This document shows, one piece after another, positions 1 to 9,007 of a stretch of DNA of 64,000 bases. A program made the translations under genes and the position numbers. The notes beneath the pieces are model-generated. The model was not told the origin of the DNA and did not search any database. It was given only the letters and a program-made list of their open reading frames with translations. The stretch is from Methylobacterium persicinum (GTDB taxonomy: Bacteria; Pseudomonadota; Alphaproteobacteria; Rhizobiales; Beijerinckiaceae). Every line of letters begins with the position of its first letter. The stretch's first letter is position 1. The DNA is taken from NCBI RefSeq assembly GCF_022179525.1, contig NZ_BPQX01000042.1, positions 25,145 to 89,144 of the forward strand, written 5' to 3'.

Positions 1-1096
1 GCTCGACGTTGGTGCCTTCGAGGCGCACCACCAGCGGGACCTGAAGGCCCACCGCCTTGACCGCCGCGATCACGCCATTGGCAATCACGTCGCACTTCAT
101 GATCCCGCCGAAGATGTTGACGAGGATGCCCTTCACGTTCGGGTCGGCGGTGATAATCTTGAACGCCGCCGTCACCTTCTCCTCCGAGGCGCCGCCGCCC
201 ACGTCGAGGAAGTTGGCCGGGCTTTCGCCGTAGAGCTTGATGATGTCGAGGGTGGCCATGGCCAGACCCGCGCCGTTCACCATGCAGCCGATCGTTCCGT
301 CGAGGGCGATGTAGGCGAGGTCGTACTTCGACGCCTCGATCTCCTTGGCGTCCTCCTCGGTCTCGTCGCGGAGTGCAACGATGTCCGGGTGGCGGTAGAG
401 GGCATTCGAATCGAAGGCCATCTTGGCGTCGAGGCACTTGAGGTGCCCGTCGCCGGTCAAGACCAGCGGGTTGATCTCCAAGAGGCTCATGTCCTTGGCG
501 ACGAACGCCTTGTAGAGCTTGTCGGTGACGTCGGCCGCCTCCTTGGCCTGGGCGCCCGTGAGGCCCAGCGCCTTGGCGACCGCGCGGCCGTGGTGGGGCA
601 TCACGCCCGTGGCCGGATCGACCGGGATCGTGTGGATCTTCTCAGGGGTATCGTGGGCGACCGCCTCGATATCCATGCCGCCCTCGGTGGAGACCACGAA
701 GGCGACGCCGCCGGTCTCCCGGTCCACCAGCATCGACAGGTAGAACTCGGCGGCAATCTGCGCGCCTTCCTCGATGTAGAGGCGGTTCACCTGCTTGCCG
801 GCCGGGCCGGTCTGGATCGTCACGAGCGTCTGGCCGAGCATTTCGCCGGCATACTGCTTCACCTCGTCCACGGACTTGGTGACGCGCACGCCGCCCTTGG
901 CGCCGGCCGGGGCGCCGACGAACGTGCCCTTGCCGCGACCGCCGGCATGGATCTGGCTCTTCACGACCCAGACCGGACCGCCGAGCTCCTTAGCAGCCGC
1001 CTCGGCCTCCGAGGCATTGAAGATCGCCACACCGCGGGAGACCGGCAGGCCGAATTCCCGCAGGACCGCCTTGGCCTGGTATTCGTGGATGTTCAT
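1..1096 (-). CDS. sucC: Succinyl-CoA synthetase beta subunit (partial, 3' end outside window)
   Basis: The enzyme joins succinate and CoA with ADP/GDP-ATP/GTP exchange in the TCA cycle, as a complex with SucD. The reading frame opens with [16 protein letters not shown], the usual SucC start, and runs as an ATP-grasp fold with [14 protein letters not shown] near residue 45 and the C-terminal [13 protein letters not shown] segment. About 365 codons are visible before the left edge, against roughly 388-398 residues in the family, so only the last few dozen codons and the stop are missing. The ATG at 1096 follows an AGGCTC-like weak ribosome site. mdh lies 117 bp upstream on the same strand, the order found in many alphaproteobacteria (mdh-sucCD-sucAB), so the two are probably cotranscribed. 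Identification is very secure. Confidence 0.96.
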   Translation of the reverse strand, partial: MNIHEYQAKAVLREFGLPVSRGVAIFNASEAEAAAKELGGPVWVVKSQIHAGGRGKGTFVGAPAGAKGGVRVTKSVDEVKQYAGEMLGQTLVTIQTGPAGKQVNRLYIEEGAQIAAEFYLSMLVDRETGGVAFVVSTEGGMDIEAVAHDTPEKIHTIPVDPATGVMPHHGRAVAKALGLTGAQAKEAADVTDKLYKAFVAKDMSLLEINPLVLTGDGHLKCLDAKMAFDSNALYRHPDIVALRDETEEDAKEIEASKYDLAYIALDGTIGCMVNGAGLAMATLDIIKLYGESPANFLDVGGGASEEKVTAAFKIITADPNVKGILVNIFGGIMKCDVIANGVIAAVKAVGLQVPLVVRLEGTNVE

Positions 1097-1112
1097 CGGA
1101 GCCTCTTATGAG

Positions 1113-1207
1113 GAGCGAATAGGGAATAGCGAAGAGCGAATAGTTTTCGGGAGATGCGGTGGAGGCGTTGCGCCGCCTATTCGCTACTCCCTATTCGCTA
1201 TTCGCTC
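1113..1207. repeat. Intergenic inverted repeat between mdh and sucC
   Basis: Two 31-bp arms at 1113-1143 and 1177-1207 are built from the word GAGCGAATAG repeated with small variations, and they are near-complementary to each other. They enclose a 33-bp loop. The transcript from mdh into sucC could fold this into a long hairpin, which might protect mdh mRNA or set its ratio to sucC. No poly-T tract follows, so a simple terminator is unlikely. Arms and complementarity are seen directly; function is inference. Confidence 0.8.
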
Positions 1208-1213
1208 GGCGGC

Positions 1214-2299
<1,086 letters not shown>

Positions 2300-2520
2300 T
2301 CAACCCGATGCAGCTTGGCCATAAGGCCCGCTCATCAGCGCGGACGTACCGCGCATCGCCGGCTTGGTTCGGGAAACCGCTGTGCTGCGAGGGTTTTAGG
2401 TGCGATGCAGCGAGGCTGGAAACCGCAATGACAGATCGCGGAACCTGTCATTTTGCATTTTCGTGATCGGGGGGAGATCGCAGTGGCGGCGAGCGGAACG
2501 GCGTTTGTCGTCTGGCAAAC

Positions 2521-2614
2521 CCGTCATTGCGAGCGAAGCGAAGCGATCCAGAGATTCGCGTCGTCCTGAGGCGGCCAGCTGCCCTGGATTGCTTCGCTTC
2601 GCTCGCAATGACGG
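2521..2614. repeat. Double-palindrome intergenic repeat, copy 1
   Basis: Starts with CCGTCATTGCGAGCGAAGCG and ends with the near-complement CGCTTCGCTCGCAATGACGG, around a variable centre of about 35 bp. Each arm is itself partly self-complementary (ATTGC...GCAAT). The same element recurs at 32364-32457, 39192-39284 and 60747-60840, always between genes. It resembles REP- or MITE-like elements common in Rhizobiales; that class assignment is inference. Confidence 0.85.
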
Positions 2615-2754
2615 TGGGGACTTTCAGGGAGCGCCAAAAGTTCGCAGTCTTACCCTCGGTGTGGATACGAACTGCAGAGATCACACTGAAAGGAAGATCC
2701 GCGAGTTGCCGACAAAAGGCGCCTGCCCAGCCTTGCCATTCGCCGGGAGCACAG

Positions 2755-2780
2755 AAAAAAGGACCGCGCGGACGCGATCC
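2755..2780 (-). terminator. Rho-independent terminator of the TetR gene
   Basis: Read on the minus strand, GGATCGCG and CGCGGTCC form an 8-bp stem with one G-T wobble around a TCCG loop and run straight into six Ts. It begins 12 bp past the stop codon of the TetR gene. This is the clearest intrinsic terminator in the window. Confidence 0.85.
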
Positions 2781-2791
2781 CGGAAGAAGCC

Positions 2792-3652
2792 TCAGAGAAT
2801 GCCGGCCCGCAGCACCCGCTGAATCGCATGGATCACCGCGCCGAAGCGGGCCTCGATCAGGTCCCGCGGCACATCCGCATCGTGCTGGATCGCCAGGGGG
2901 TGGGTGAAGCGGTAGCTCGCATCGAAGATGTAGGCGATGGCCCGCTCCCGGTCCCGGGCGGAGAAGATACCCGAGGTGATCCCTTCCTCGACCACCCGTT
3001 CCACGAGGCTGCGCAGCCGCACCCGGTGCCGCCTTGCGATGGGCCGGGCAGCGACGGTGGCGTCGAGATGTACGGCGAACAGGTTCGGCTCGTTGGCGAG
3101 GGCATCCCGTTGGAGCGCCGCCAGGGCGACCAGCAGACGCTCGATCTTGTCGTCGGCAGGGTCGGGGGCGTCGGCGATCCCCGCAAGACGGGTCTCGACA
3201 TCTCGCAGCCAACGGCCCGCGACGGCATCGAGCAGGGCGTCCTTCGACGGGAAGTAGCGGTAGACGTTGGCGTGCGTCATGCCCGCTTCGGCCGCTACGG
3301 CGACGACCGTCACCCTCTTCGGACCGAGCCGCGCAAGATGTTCCGTGGCGATGCCGAGGAGGCGGATATCCGCCGAGACGGGCGCACGCGCTTTAGCAGG
3401 ACCACCGGCCTCGGCGGAGTCGCGCGGGGAGGCCGGGGCAATTCCATCGATGTCCGTAAGGTTCACCTTGAGTTCGCTCTCGTCGTCCTTCGACGAGTCG
3501 ACATCCGGTCTCACGAATGGAAGCGGAAGGCGGGAAGAGGACAGGTGGTAGGGCGAGGCGGACCCCCATCGTTCCGGAGAGAAGCGCGGAAACGCTTCAG
3601 GTTGACGTTGCGGCTTCCCCCCGCGGGAGCCCGCGTGCTCACGCGGCTGCAC
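2792..3652 (-). CDS. TetR-family transcriptional regulator
   Basis: A one-component repressor that binds DNA through an N-terminal helix-turn-helix and a ligand through its C-terminal helices. The HTH core is VTVVAVAAEAGMTHANVYRY followed by FPSKDALLDAV, a textbook TetR signature. The C-terminal half (RVRLRSLVERVVEEG...AIAYIFDASYRFTHPL) fits the TetR_C dimer domain. From the ATG at 3652 the protein is 286 residues with an unstructured first 80 or so. TetR proteins are usually near 200 residues, so the real start may be the in-frame GTG at 3514 (241 residues); neither has a strong ribosome site. An AT-rich stretch at 3653-3719 probably holds its promoter. The target is unknown; gloB runs on the same strand upstream of it. 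Confidence 0.85.
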   Translation of the reverse strand: MQPREHAGSRGGKPQRQPEAFPRFSPERWGSASPYHLSSSRLPLPFVRPDVDSSKDDESELKVNLTDIDGIAPASPRDSAEAGGPAKARAPVSADIRLLGIATEHLARLGPKRVTVVAVAAEAGMTHANVYRYFPSKDALLDAVAGRWLRDVETRLAGIADAPDPADDKIERLLVALAALQRDALANEPNLFAVHLDATVAARPIARRHRVRLRSLVERVVEEGITSGIFSARDRERAIAYIFDASYRFTHPLAIQHDADVPRDLIEARFGAVIHAIQRVLRAGIL

Positions 3653-3719
3653 CGCCGCTTATTCGTCCTATGTTCAAATTGTTTTGAGAACGCAACAAAA
3701 TTTTCTCGCGACAAGACCC

Positions 3720-4490
3720 TCAGAAACGATCTTTCCACGACCTTAGAGTAACGAACACCTGTTCGGGTGAGCTGCCTGCTGGCAAATCGACGTTGTGAGC
3801 GATTTCCGAAGTGCCACACCGCAGGAAGGGATTGGTCTCGCGCTCAGTGGAAAGACGTGAGGGGATCAGGAAGCGGCCTTCCTTCCGGGCCGTCTCGGCT
3901 TCCGCGACACGGGCGCGCAGGGCCGCATTGTCAGGATCGGCGGCCAGGGCGAAGCGTCCGTTCGACAGAACATAGTCGTGGCCGCTGTACACCTGCGTCT
4001 CGCCGGGCAGATCCGCGAAGCGCTGCAGGGACCGCCACAGAACTTCGGGCGGACCTTCGAGGACGCGCCCGCAACCGAGGGTGAAGAGCGTGTCGCCGGC
4101 GCAGACGACCCCCGCCTGCTCGAACCAGTAGGTGATGTGATCGTTGCAGTGCCCGGGGGTCTCCCAGACCTGAGCGGCGAGCGATCCGACGCGGACCACA
4201 TCCCCCTCCCCCACGGCGACGTCGACATCGGGGATCGACCCTTCAGCCTTGCGGGGTGCGGTGACGCGAGCCCCGGTCGCCCGCTTGACCTCGGGGATCC
4301 CCGCGATGTGATCCCCGTGGCGGTGGGTGACGAGGATGTCGGTCAGGCGCCAGCCCGTTTCGTCCAGGGCCCGGAGAACCGGAGCCGCCTCCGGCACGTC
4401 GATGGCAGCGCAGGCGCCCGTTTCCGGATCGCGGATCAGCACGCCGATATTGTCCGAGCGGCACAGGAAAGTCCGGACTTGCGCTTCCAC
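3720..4490 (-). CDS. gloB: Hydroxyacylglutathione hydrolase (glyoxalase II)
   Basis: It hydrolyses S-D-lactoylglutathione to lactate and glutathione, the second step of methylglyoxal detoxification. The metallo-beta-lactamase motif is present as VTHRHGDHIAG, with further metal ligands in ETPGHCNDH and VCAGDTLF, and the C-terminal HAGH-type domain contains YSGHDYVLSN and NPFLRC. I chose the GTG at 4490 because GGAAGGGG lies 7 bp upstream and it gives 256 residues, the family length. The longer frame from 4643 adds a 51-residue unstructured head that is not GloB-like. A methyltransferase gene diverges at 4697, a pairing common in alphaproteobacteria. Confidence 0.93.
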   Translation of the reverse strand: MEAQVRTFLCRSDNIGVLIRDPETGACAAIDVPEAAPVLRALDETGWRLTDILVTHRHGDHIAGIPEVKRATGARVTAPRKAEGSIPDVDVAVGEGDVVRVGSLAAQVWETPGHCNDHITYWFEQAGVVCAGDTLFTLGCGRVLEGPPEVLWRSLQRFADLPGETQVYSGHDYVLSNGRFALAADPDNAALRARVAEAETARKEGRFLIPSRLSTERETNPFLRCGTSEIAHNVDLPAGSSPEQVFVTLRSWKDRF

Positions 4491-4696
4491 CTCGACGCCC
4501 CTTCCCCCCGCCGGCCGGCCCGCTGGCGAAAAACTGTTTAAGCCTGTGGTGAAAAACCGGGATTCGCAAGCGACGGTTCCGCCGCTCCTTGTCGAGGACG
4601 CTTCCCGGCACCATTGATGCCCCTTAAAGCGGTGCGTCCCCATCCAAGCCGGGGGTCGCGCCGGGAGCGGGTGAGCTTGCTGCGCGTAGAAAGGCC

Positions 4697-5431
4697 ATGC
4701 GCCTCGACGTCAACGGCCTGAGGGCCTTCTATGCCACGCCCCTCGGCGCCACGACCCTGCGGGTCGTCGGCCGCGCGGTGCATGGTTTCCTCGGGTCGGT
4801 TTCGGGTCTGCGCGTCCTTGGAATCGGTTACGCGACGCCGTATCTCGCTCCCGTCCACTGCATCGCCGAGCGGACGCTCGCCTTCATGCCGGCCTCCCAG
4901 GGCGTCGTGAACTGGCCGGGGACCGGGCGTTCGTGCACGGCCCTGACCGATCCCACGATGATGCCCCTGCCCGAGGCGGCGATCGACCGCGTGATCCTGG
5001 TCCACGCCCTCGAATCCGTCGAAAGCCCCACCGAACTGCTTCAGGAGGTCTGGCGCACCCTGACACCCGGCGGGCGGATGGTGCTTGTCGTGCCGAACCG
5101 GCGGGGGATCTGGGCAAGGCGGGAGGCCACGCCCTTCGGGCATGGTCAGCCCTACAGCCGCTCGCAACTCGGGCGCCTGATGCGCGATACCTTGTTCTCG
5201 CCCGAGGGGTGGGCCGAGACGCTGTACATGCCACCGGTGCGCTCCCGGGTGCTCCTGCGGACGGGGCCGATCTGGGAGGCCTGCGGCACCAGCCTCGCGA
5301 TGCCCTTCGCCGGCCTCCACGTCATCGACGCCACGAAGCAGCTCTTCCGGCCGATCCCCGTGACACAGGTGCGCCGGGCCCGTCGCCTCGCCCCGGCCCG
5401 GGTCCTCGTGCCGGCGCCCGCGCCGGGGTAA
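4697..5431 (+). CDS. Class I SAM-dependent methyltransferase
   Basis: A 244-residue protein of the Methyltransf_11 type. The SAM-binding loop is the unusual VLGIGYATPYLAP near residue 40. The next recognisable parts are LPEAAIDRVILVHALESVESP (motif II/III region) and the RTLTPGGRMVLVVPNRRG strand that ends the core fold. Its substrate is not evident. It diverges from gloB with about 200 bp between the start codons, which must carry both promoters. This gloB-methyltransferase neighbourhood is conserved in Rhizobiales, but I know of no established joint function. The family call is good; the role is unknown. Confidence 0.85.
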   Translation: MRLDVNGLRAFYATPLGATTLRVVGRAVHGFLGSVSGLRVLGIGYATPYLAPVHCIAERTLAFMPASQGVVNWPGTGRSCTALTDPTMMPLPEAAIDRVILVHALESVESPTELLQEVWRTLTPGGRMVLVVPNRRGIWARREATPFGHGQPYSRSQLGRLMRDTLFSPEGWAETLYMPPVRSRVLLRTGPIWEACGTSLAMPFAGLHVIDATKQLFRPIPVTQVRRARRLAPARVLVPAPAPG

Positions 5432-5546
5432 CGAACCTCCCGGCCACCGCGATGGTCCGTGCTTCGCTGCGTCCCCTTAGGGCGGCTTAGGGTGCGACCT
5501 GGCGTTGGAGCCGCCGCGGCGATGGCCGTACGGAGGGGGAATTAAG

Positions 5547-6260
5547 GTGAGCGTCGAGTCAGCGTTCCAGCATTTCCTGCTGGCTTTTTCCGGGCTGATC
5601 GCCATCGTCAATCCGATCGGGGGCTCGCTGATCTTCGCCCAGGTCGCGGCCGGGTTCAGCCATCTGGAACGGGTCGAGCTGTCGCGCCGGATCGGCGTCT
5701 ACGCTTCGATGATCATGCTCGGCGCCCTGTGGGCCGGGACGCCGATCCTCAACTTCTTCGGCGTCAGCCTTGCGGCCCTGCGCATCGCGGGCGGCCTCGT
5801 CGTGATGTCCTCGGCCTGGACCCAGCTTAACCGGCCGGAGGCACGGGAGGCGCGCAAGCAGGCCGAGGCATCCGGATCCCGTGACCGGAAGGGCCCGGAG
5901 ACCTCACCAGAACGCCGGGCCGACACGCCGCCCGCGGCGCTCACCGATATCGCGTTCTTCCCCCTCACCCTGCCCTTCACCACCGGCCCCGGCACCATCG
6001 CCGTCGCGATCACCCTAGGGGCGAGCCGGCCGGAGCCCTTCGCGGACCGCCTGGGCTTCTATTGCGGCATCTCCCTCGCCGCGCTGGGGGTCGCTCTCAT
6101 CGTCGCCCTCGTCTATGGCGCGGCCGACCGGGTCGTCGCCCTGATCGGCCCGGCGCGGGCGCGCGTGCTCGGGCGGCTGTTCGCGTTCCTGCTCCTGTGC
6201 GTGGGGACCCAGATCCTCCTGACAGGCCTCCGGGACGCCTTCCCCGCCTTCAGCCGGTGA
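5547..6260 (+). CDS. MarC-family (UPF0056) integral membrane protein
   Basis: MarC proteins are six-helix inner-membrane proteins of unknown transport function; despite the name they are not shown to give multidrug resistance. The sequence has the family opening FLLAFSGLIAIVNPIGG, and the conserved second-half signature FFPLTLPFTTGPGTIAVAITL. A charged cytoplasmic loop (RPEAREARKQAEASG...) separates the two halves, giving the usual 3+3 arrangement. The GTG at 5547 is preferred because GGAGGGGG ends about 9 bp upstream; it gives 237 residues, close to the family norm. An upstream in-frame ATG at 5505 lacks a ribosome site. Confidence 0.9.
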   Translation: MSVESAFQHFLLAFSGLIAIVNPIGGSLIFAQVAAGFSHLERVELSRRIGVYASMIMLGALWAGTPILNFFGVSLAALRIAGGLVVMSSAWTQLNRPEAREARKQAEASGSRDRKGPETSPERRADTPPAALTDIAFFPLTLPFTTGPGTIAVAITLGASRPEPFADRLGFYCGISLAALGVALIVALVYGAADRVVALIGPARARVLGRLFAFLLLCVGTQILLTGLRDAFPAFSR

Positions 6261-6266
6261 AGGCCA

Positions 6267-6291
6267 CCTCCTCGCCGTGGGGCGACGGAGG
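6267..6291. terminator. Possible bidirectional terminator hairpin
   Basis: CCTCCTCGCC and GGCGACGGAGG pair around a GTGG loop with one bulged base. It sits exactly between the converging marC-type gene and the membrane protein gene. There is no T tract on either side, so termination is inferred from position and stem only. Confidence 0.45.
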
Positions 6292-6306
6292 CGGCATGGG
6301 GGGCGG

Positions 6307-7359
6307 TCAGATGACCGGCAGTTCGGAGAGGCCGCCGAACAGGGCAGCGTGGCCGAGGTAGTAGAGCAGCAGAAAGACGCCGAGGGAGGCTGCGTACCAA
6401 GCCGGCGCCATCACCGCGTGCCGGACGCGGACCTTCGCCCGGACGTCATCGGCGGCGATGCCGAGCAGTACGACGATGATCCCAGAATGGCCGATCGCGT
6501 CGATCTTCCCGAACTCGAACACGGCCGAGATGAAGACGCCGGCAAGGATCAGGGCGGCGGTGCGGCGCACCAGCGGTGTCCAGATCAGGGCGAAGGCCAG
6601 GGTGAATTCGATGACGCCTGCAGCCTGCATGAAGAGCTCAGGGCTCGCCCCCATGGTCATCGACGGCTTGGCGGCGATCAGCGGATCGGTCCACTGCGGA
6701 TAGGCCCACTTCTCGACCGAGGCCCACATGAGCGTGACGGCGGCGGTCCAGCGAACGATGTCCAGGGGGCGGATGCCGAACGGTTCGATCTCAAGTCCGC
6801 GCAGGATCAGGTAGAGCGCCACCCCGAGGAAGACCGGGTAATCGGCAAGGTGGAACACCCCGTACTGCGCCGTGGCGGAGGAGAACAGGAAGACGATCCC
6901 GAGCCCGGTCAGCGGCATTGTCCGCCGCCAGATCAGGCAGGCGGCGAGGCCGAGCTGGAGCCACGGGATCCAGGCCACGTCCGTCGTCAGTTCAGGCGTC
7001 AGGATGACGTTGCCGAGACCCCAGAGGGACACGAAGAAGAACCCCACCGTGGCCCGTACCAGCAGCTCGGTGTCCGTGCGGATCCGTGTCGTCACCCTGT
7101 CGAGGGCGTTGAGCAGCGCAGTGCCGAGCGGCGTCCCCTCCGCAAGACAACCGAACATCAGGCAGACGAGGGCAAGGCCAACCAGCCATTCGAAGTTCAG
7201 GCACAGGACATTCTCGAGGCTGCGGGGCTGCCCGGCGATGTCGTAAGCGCAGAACCACTTCACGTGGGCGCTGGCTTCTCCTGACGCGGCTAAGCATAGC
7301 GGCGCCGCGAGCGCGAGGGAGGGAAGCAAACCAGAAAACGCTGTCCTGGGGGACTTCAT
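6307..7359 (-). CDS. Polytopic membrane protein of unknown function
   Basis: 350 residues with an N-terminal hydrophobic segment that reads as a signal sequence (SGLLPSLALAAPLCLAASGEASA), then a short region HVKWFCAYDIAGQP and about eight to nine hydrophobic stretches (for example FEWLVGLALVCLMFGCLA, WLQLGLAACLIW, GIVFLFSSATAQYGVF, VIEFTLAFALIWTPLV, YAASLGVFLLLYYLG). The middle (VTLMWASVEKWAYPQW...ELFMQAAGVIEF) is reminiscent of DoxX-like membrane proteins; that is a weak resemblance. Histidines in HVKWF and KIDAIGHSG could bind a metal or haem, which is speculation. It shares its strand with the di-haem peroxidase gene upstream, about 500 bp away. I do not recognise the family with certainty. 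Confidence 0.7.
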   Translation of the reverse strand: MKSPRTAFSGLLPSLALAAPLCLAASGEASAHVKWFCAYDIAGQPRSLENVLCLNFEWLVGLALVCLMFGCLAEGTPLGTALLNALDRVTTRIRTDTELLVRATVGFFFVSLWGLGNVILTPELTTDVAWIPWLQLGLAACLIWRRTMPLTGLGIVFLFSSATAQYGVFHLADYPVFLGVALYLILRGLEIEPFGIRPLDIVRWTAAVTLMWASVEKWAYPQWTDPLIAAKPSMTMGASPELFMQAAGVIEFTLAFALIWTPLVRRTAALILAGVFISAVFEFGKIDAIGHSGIIVVLLGIAADDVRAKVRVRHAVMAPAWYAASLGVFLLLYYLGHAALFGGLSELPVI

Positions 7360-7630
7360 AGGTTCCTCGACTCACGCGTCGGTCGTCTATGAAATCTATT
7401 TAAGTCGAATTCCCCCCGGTCCGCTAAGCCTTTGTTAATGAGTGTGCCCAGAAGGTTAACGCTGTGGATTCCGGGTTTGGGCGTAGGCGCTTCTGCCCGT
7501 GAGACTGGGATGCGGCGCCCCCTCCCGGCCGGGTCGGAACGGACCTCGGAAGCTTGGGGTTAAGGCCCGGCGTGTAGCGTGCCGACATGGCCGCGGGGAC
7601 GCGACCGATGTAGGTGCGGAGAGTGTCTTG

Positions 7631-7792
7631 ATGGTGGGATTGGCGAGCGCCTTGAGCCTCTGCCTCGGTGTCGTCTGCGCGGCCTGCGCCCCGTCGGCCG
7701 GGCTGCGTGCGCAGGCTTTCGAGACGTCGGGCGGCGTCTTCCTCGTCTCTGGACTGATCCTGCTCGGATCCGGCCTGCCGGTGTTCCGCTAG
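7631..7792 (+). CDS. Small hydrophobic protein, hypothetical
   Basis: A 53-residue frame starting MVGLASALSLCLGVVCAACAPS and ending LVSGLILLGSGLPVF, so two membrane-spanning stretches joined by a short polar turn. A GGAG motif lies about 10 bp before the ATG. It stands alone between two minus-strand genes. I do not recognise it, and a chance frame cannot be excluded, although the hydrophobic-turn-hydrophobic pattern argues for a real small membrane protein. Confidence 0.45.
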   Translation: MVGLASALSLCLGVVCAACAPSAGLRAQAFETSGGVFLVSGLILLGSGLPVFR

Positions 7793-7851
7793 ACCACGGC
7801 CGGCGCGGCCTTCATTTGCCTTGGCCAGGAGACATGCTCAAGGAGGCCCGT

Positions 7852-8907
7852 TCAGGGCTTCGGGGCATCCGGAGGGAAGACTGTGGACGTTTCTTCCCGG
7901 TCGGCCTCGGCGGTTAGTGTCGCCAGGAAGGCGAGAAGGTCGGCCTTCTCGGCGGGGGTGAGGTTCAGCGGCTTGATCTGCCGGGCGCGGCTGGGACGAT
8001 CGATGCCCCCTCGGTCATAAAGGTCGATCACCGCTGAAAGGGTCGCCACTGATCCGTCGTGCATGTACGGGGCCCGCCGGTCCACCTCGCGCAGCGTCGG
8101 CGTCTTGAAGGCATATTGCAGGGCGACCGAACTCGGCATCAGCCTGCCCCGGCCGATATCGGAGCCGGTGGCGGTGCCGATATCTTGGAACGAATTGTCC
8201 GTGAAGGACCACCCGGAATGGCATCCGGCACAGCCGGCTCGGCCGTTGAACAGGTCGAAGCCCCGCTTGGCGGAGGCGGGGATGGCGTCCTCATCCCCGG
8301 TGATCCATCGATCGAACGGCGCCTTCCCCGCCACGATGAGACGTTCGAAGGTGGCAAGCGCCGCCTCCAGACGGTCGGTGCTCACGGCGGGATCGCCGAA
8401 CGCGGCCGCGAAGGCGTCACGGTAACCGTCGTCGGCGGAGAGGCGGGCCACCGCGTCGGACAACTTGAGGTTCATATTGCTTGGCGCGGCGATCGGAACC
8501 CGCGAGACTGTTTCAAGGGACCGGAACTTGCCGTCCCAACCCAACGGTCCGTCCTGCCACGCCGAATTCAGGAGTGTCGGCGACCGGAGGTCCATTTCGC
8601 CGCCTTCCCGGGTGGCGGCCCGGGCCCTCCCGTCGCCCCAAGCAAGATCCGGCCGGTGACAGCTCACGCAGGCGCGGGTCTGGTCGCCGGACAGGATGGG
8701 ATCGAAGAACAGCCTGCGGCCCAGCTCCGCCTTGGCGGGCGAATACGGGTTCGACTCCGGAAACGGGATTGACGCCGGCGGAAGGTACTCGGCACGCCAT
8801 TCGGCACGACGGCCTTCCTCCGCCGGTCCTGCTGGACCAGCGGCGAGGGCGAGCGCCGTCAGCCCCGCCGCACCGGCGGCAAACGTAAGAAGTCTTACAA
8901 GCATCAC
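7852..8907 (-). CDS. Di-haem cytochrome c peroxidase family protein (CcpA/MauG type)
   Basis: A periplasmic protein with two covalently bound haems; relatives either reduce hydrogen peroxide or, as MauG, oxidise protein side chains. Residues 1-23 form a signal peptide (LLTFAAGAAGLTALALAAG). The two haem sites are CVSCH at 80-84 and CAGCH at 226-230. RSPTLLNSAWQDGPLGWDGKF between them and KTPTLREVDRRAPYMHDGSVATL after the second are typical family blocks. At 351 residues it has the usual size. No mau (methylamine dehydrogenase) genes are nearby, so a general peroxidase role is more likely than MauG, but the substrate cannot be fixed from sequence. The nearest same-strand gene downstream encodes the unknown membrane protein. 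Confidence 0.9.
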   Translation of the reverse strand: MMLVRLLTFAAGAAGLTALALAAGPAGPAEEGRRAEWRAEYLPPASIPFPESNPYSPAKAELGRRLFFDPILSGDQTRACVSCHRPDLAWGDGRARAATREGGEMDLRSPTLLNSAWQDGPLGWDGKFRSLETVSRVPIAAPSNMNLKLSDAVARLSADDGYRDAFAAAFGDPAVSTDRLEAALATFERLIVAGKAPFDRWITGDEDAIPASAKRGFDLFNGRAGCAGCHSGWSFTDNSFQDIGTATGSDIGRGRLMPSSVALQYAFKTPTLREVDRRAPYMHDGSVATLSAVIDLYDRGGIDRPSRARQIKPLNLTPAEKADLLAFLATLTAEADREETSTVFPPDAPKP

Positions 8908-9007
8908 ATGTTATTATGGACGGGCGCTTATTGAGATTCCGTAAAGCCAGTCTCAAAGATCAAGGTAAGCACGCACTCACGATGGTAGCAGCATTCGCCG
9001 CGCCCGG

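Noticed and set aside
2521-2614. CRISPR array or insertion sequence for the repeated palindromes
   Set aside because: Copies are single, kilobases apart, with no spacers, no cas genes and no transposase.
2448-3212. 254-codon minus-strand frame across repeat copy 1
   Set aside because: Runs through the intergenic repeat, the terminator and the TetR gene in another frame; product is Arg/Pro-rich.
6277-7284. 335-codon plus-strand frame opposite the membrane protein
   Set aside because: Charged low-complexity product; the opposite strand has a signal peptide and helices in a sensible order.
8885-8898. Palindrome GTAAGAAGTCTTAC as operator of the di-haem peroxidase gene
   Set aside because: It lies inside the first codons of the gene, where it is part of coding sequence; a regulatory role cannot be supported.
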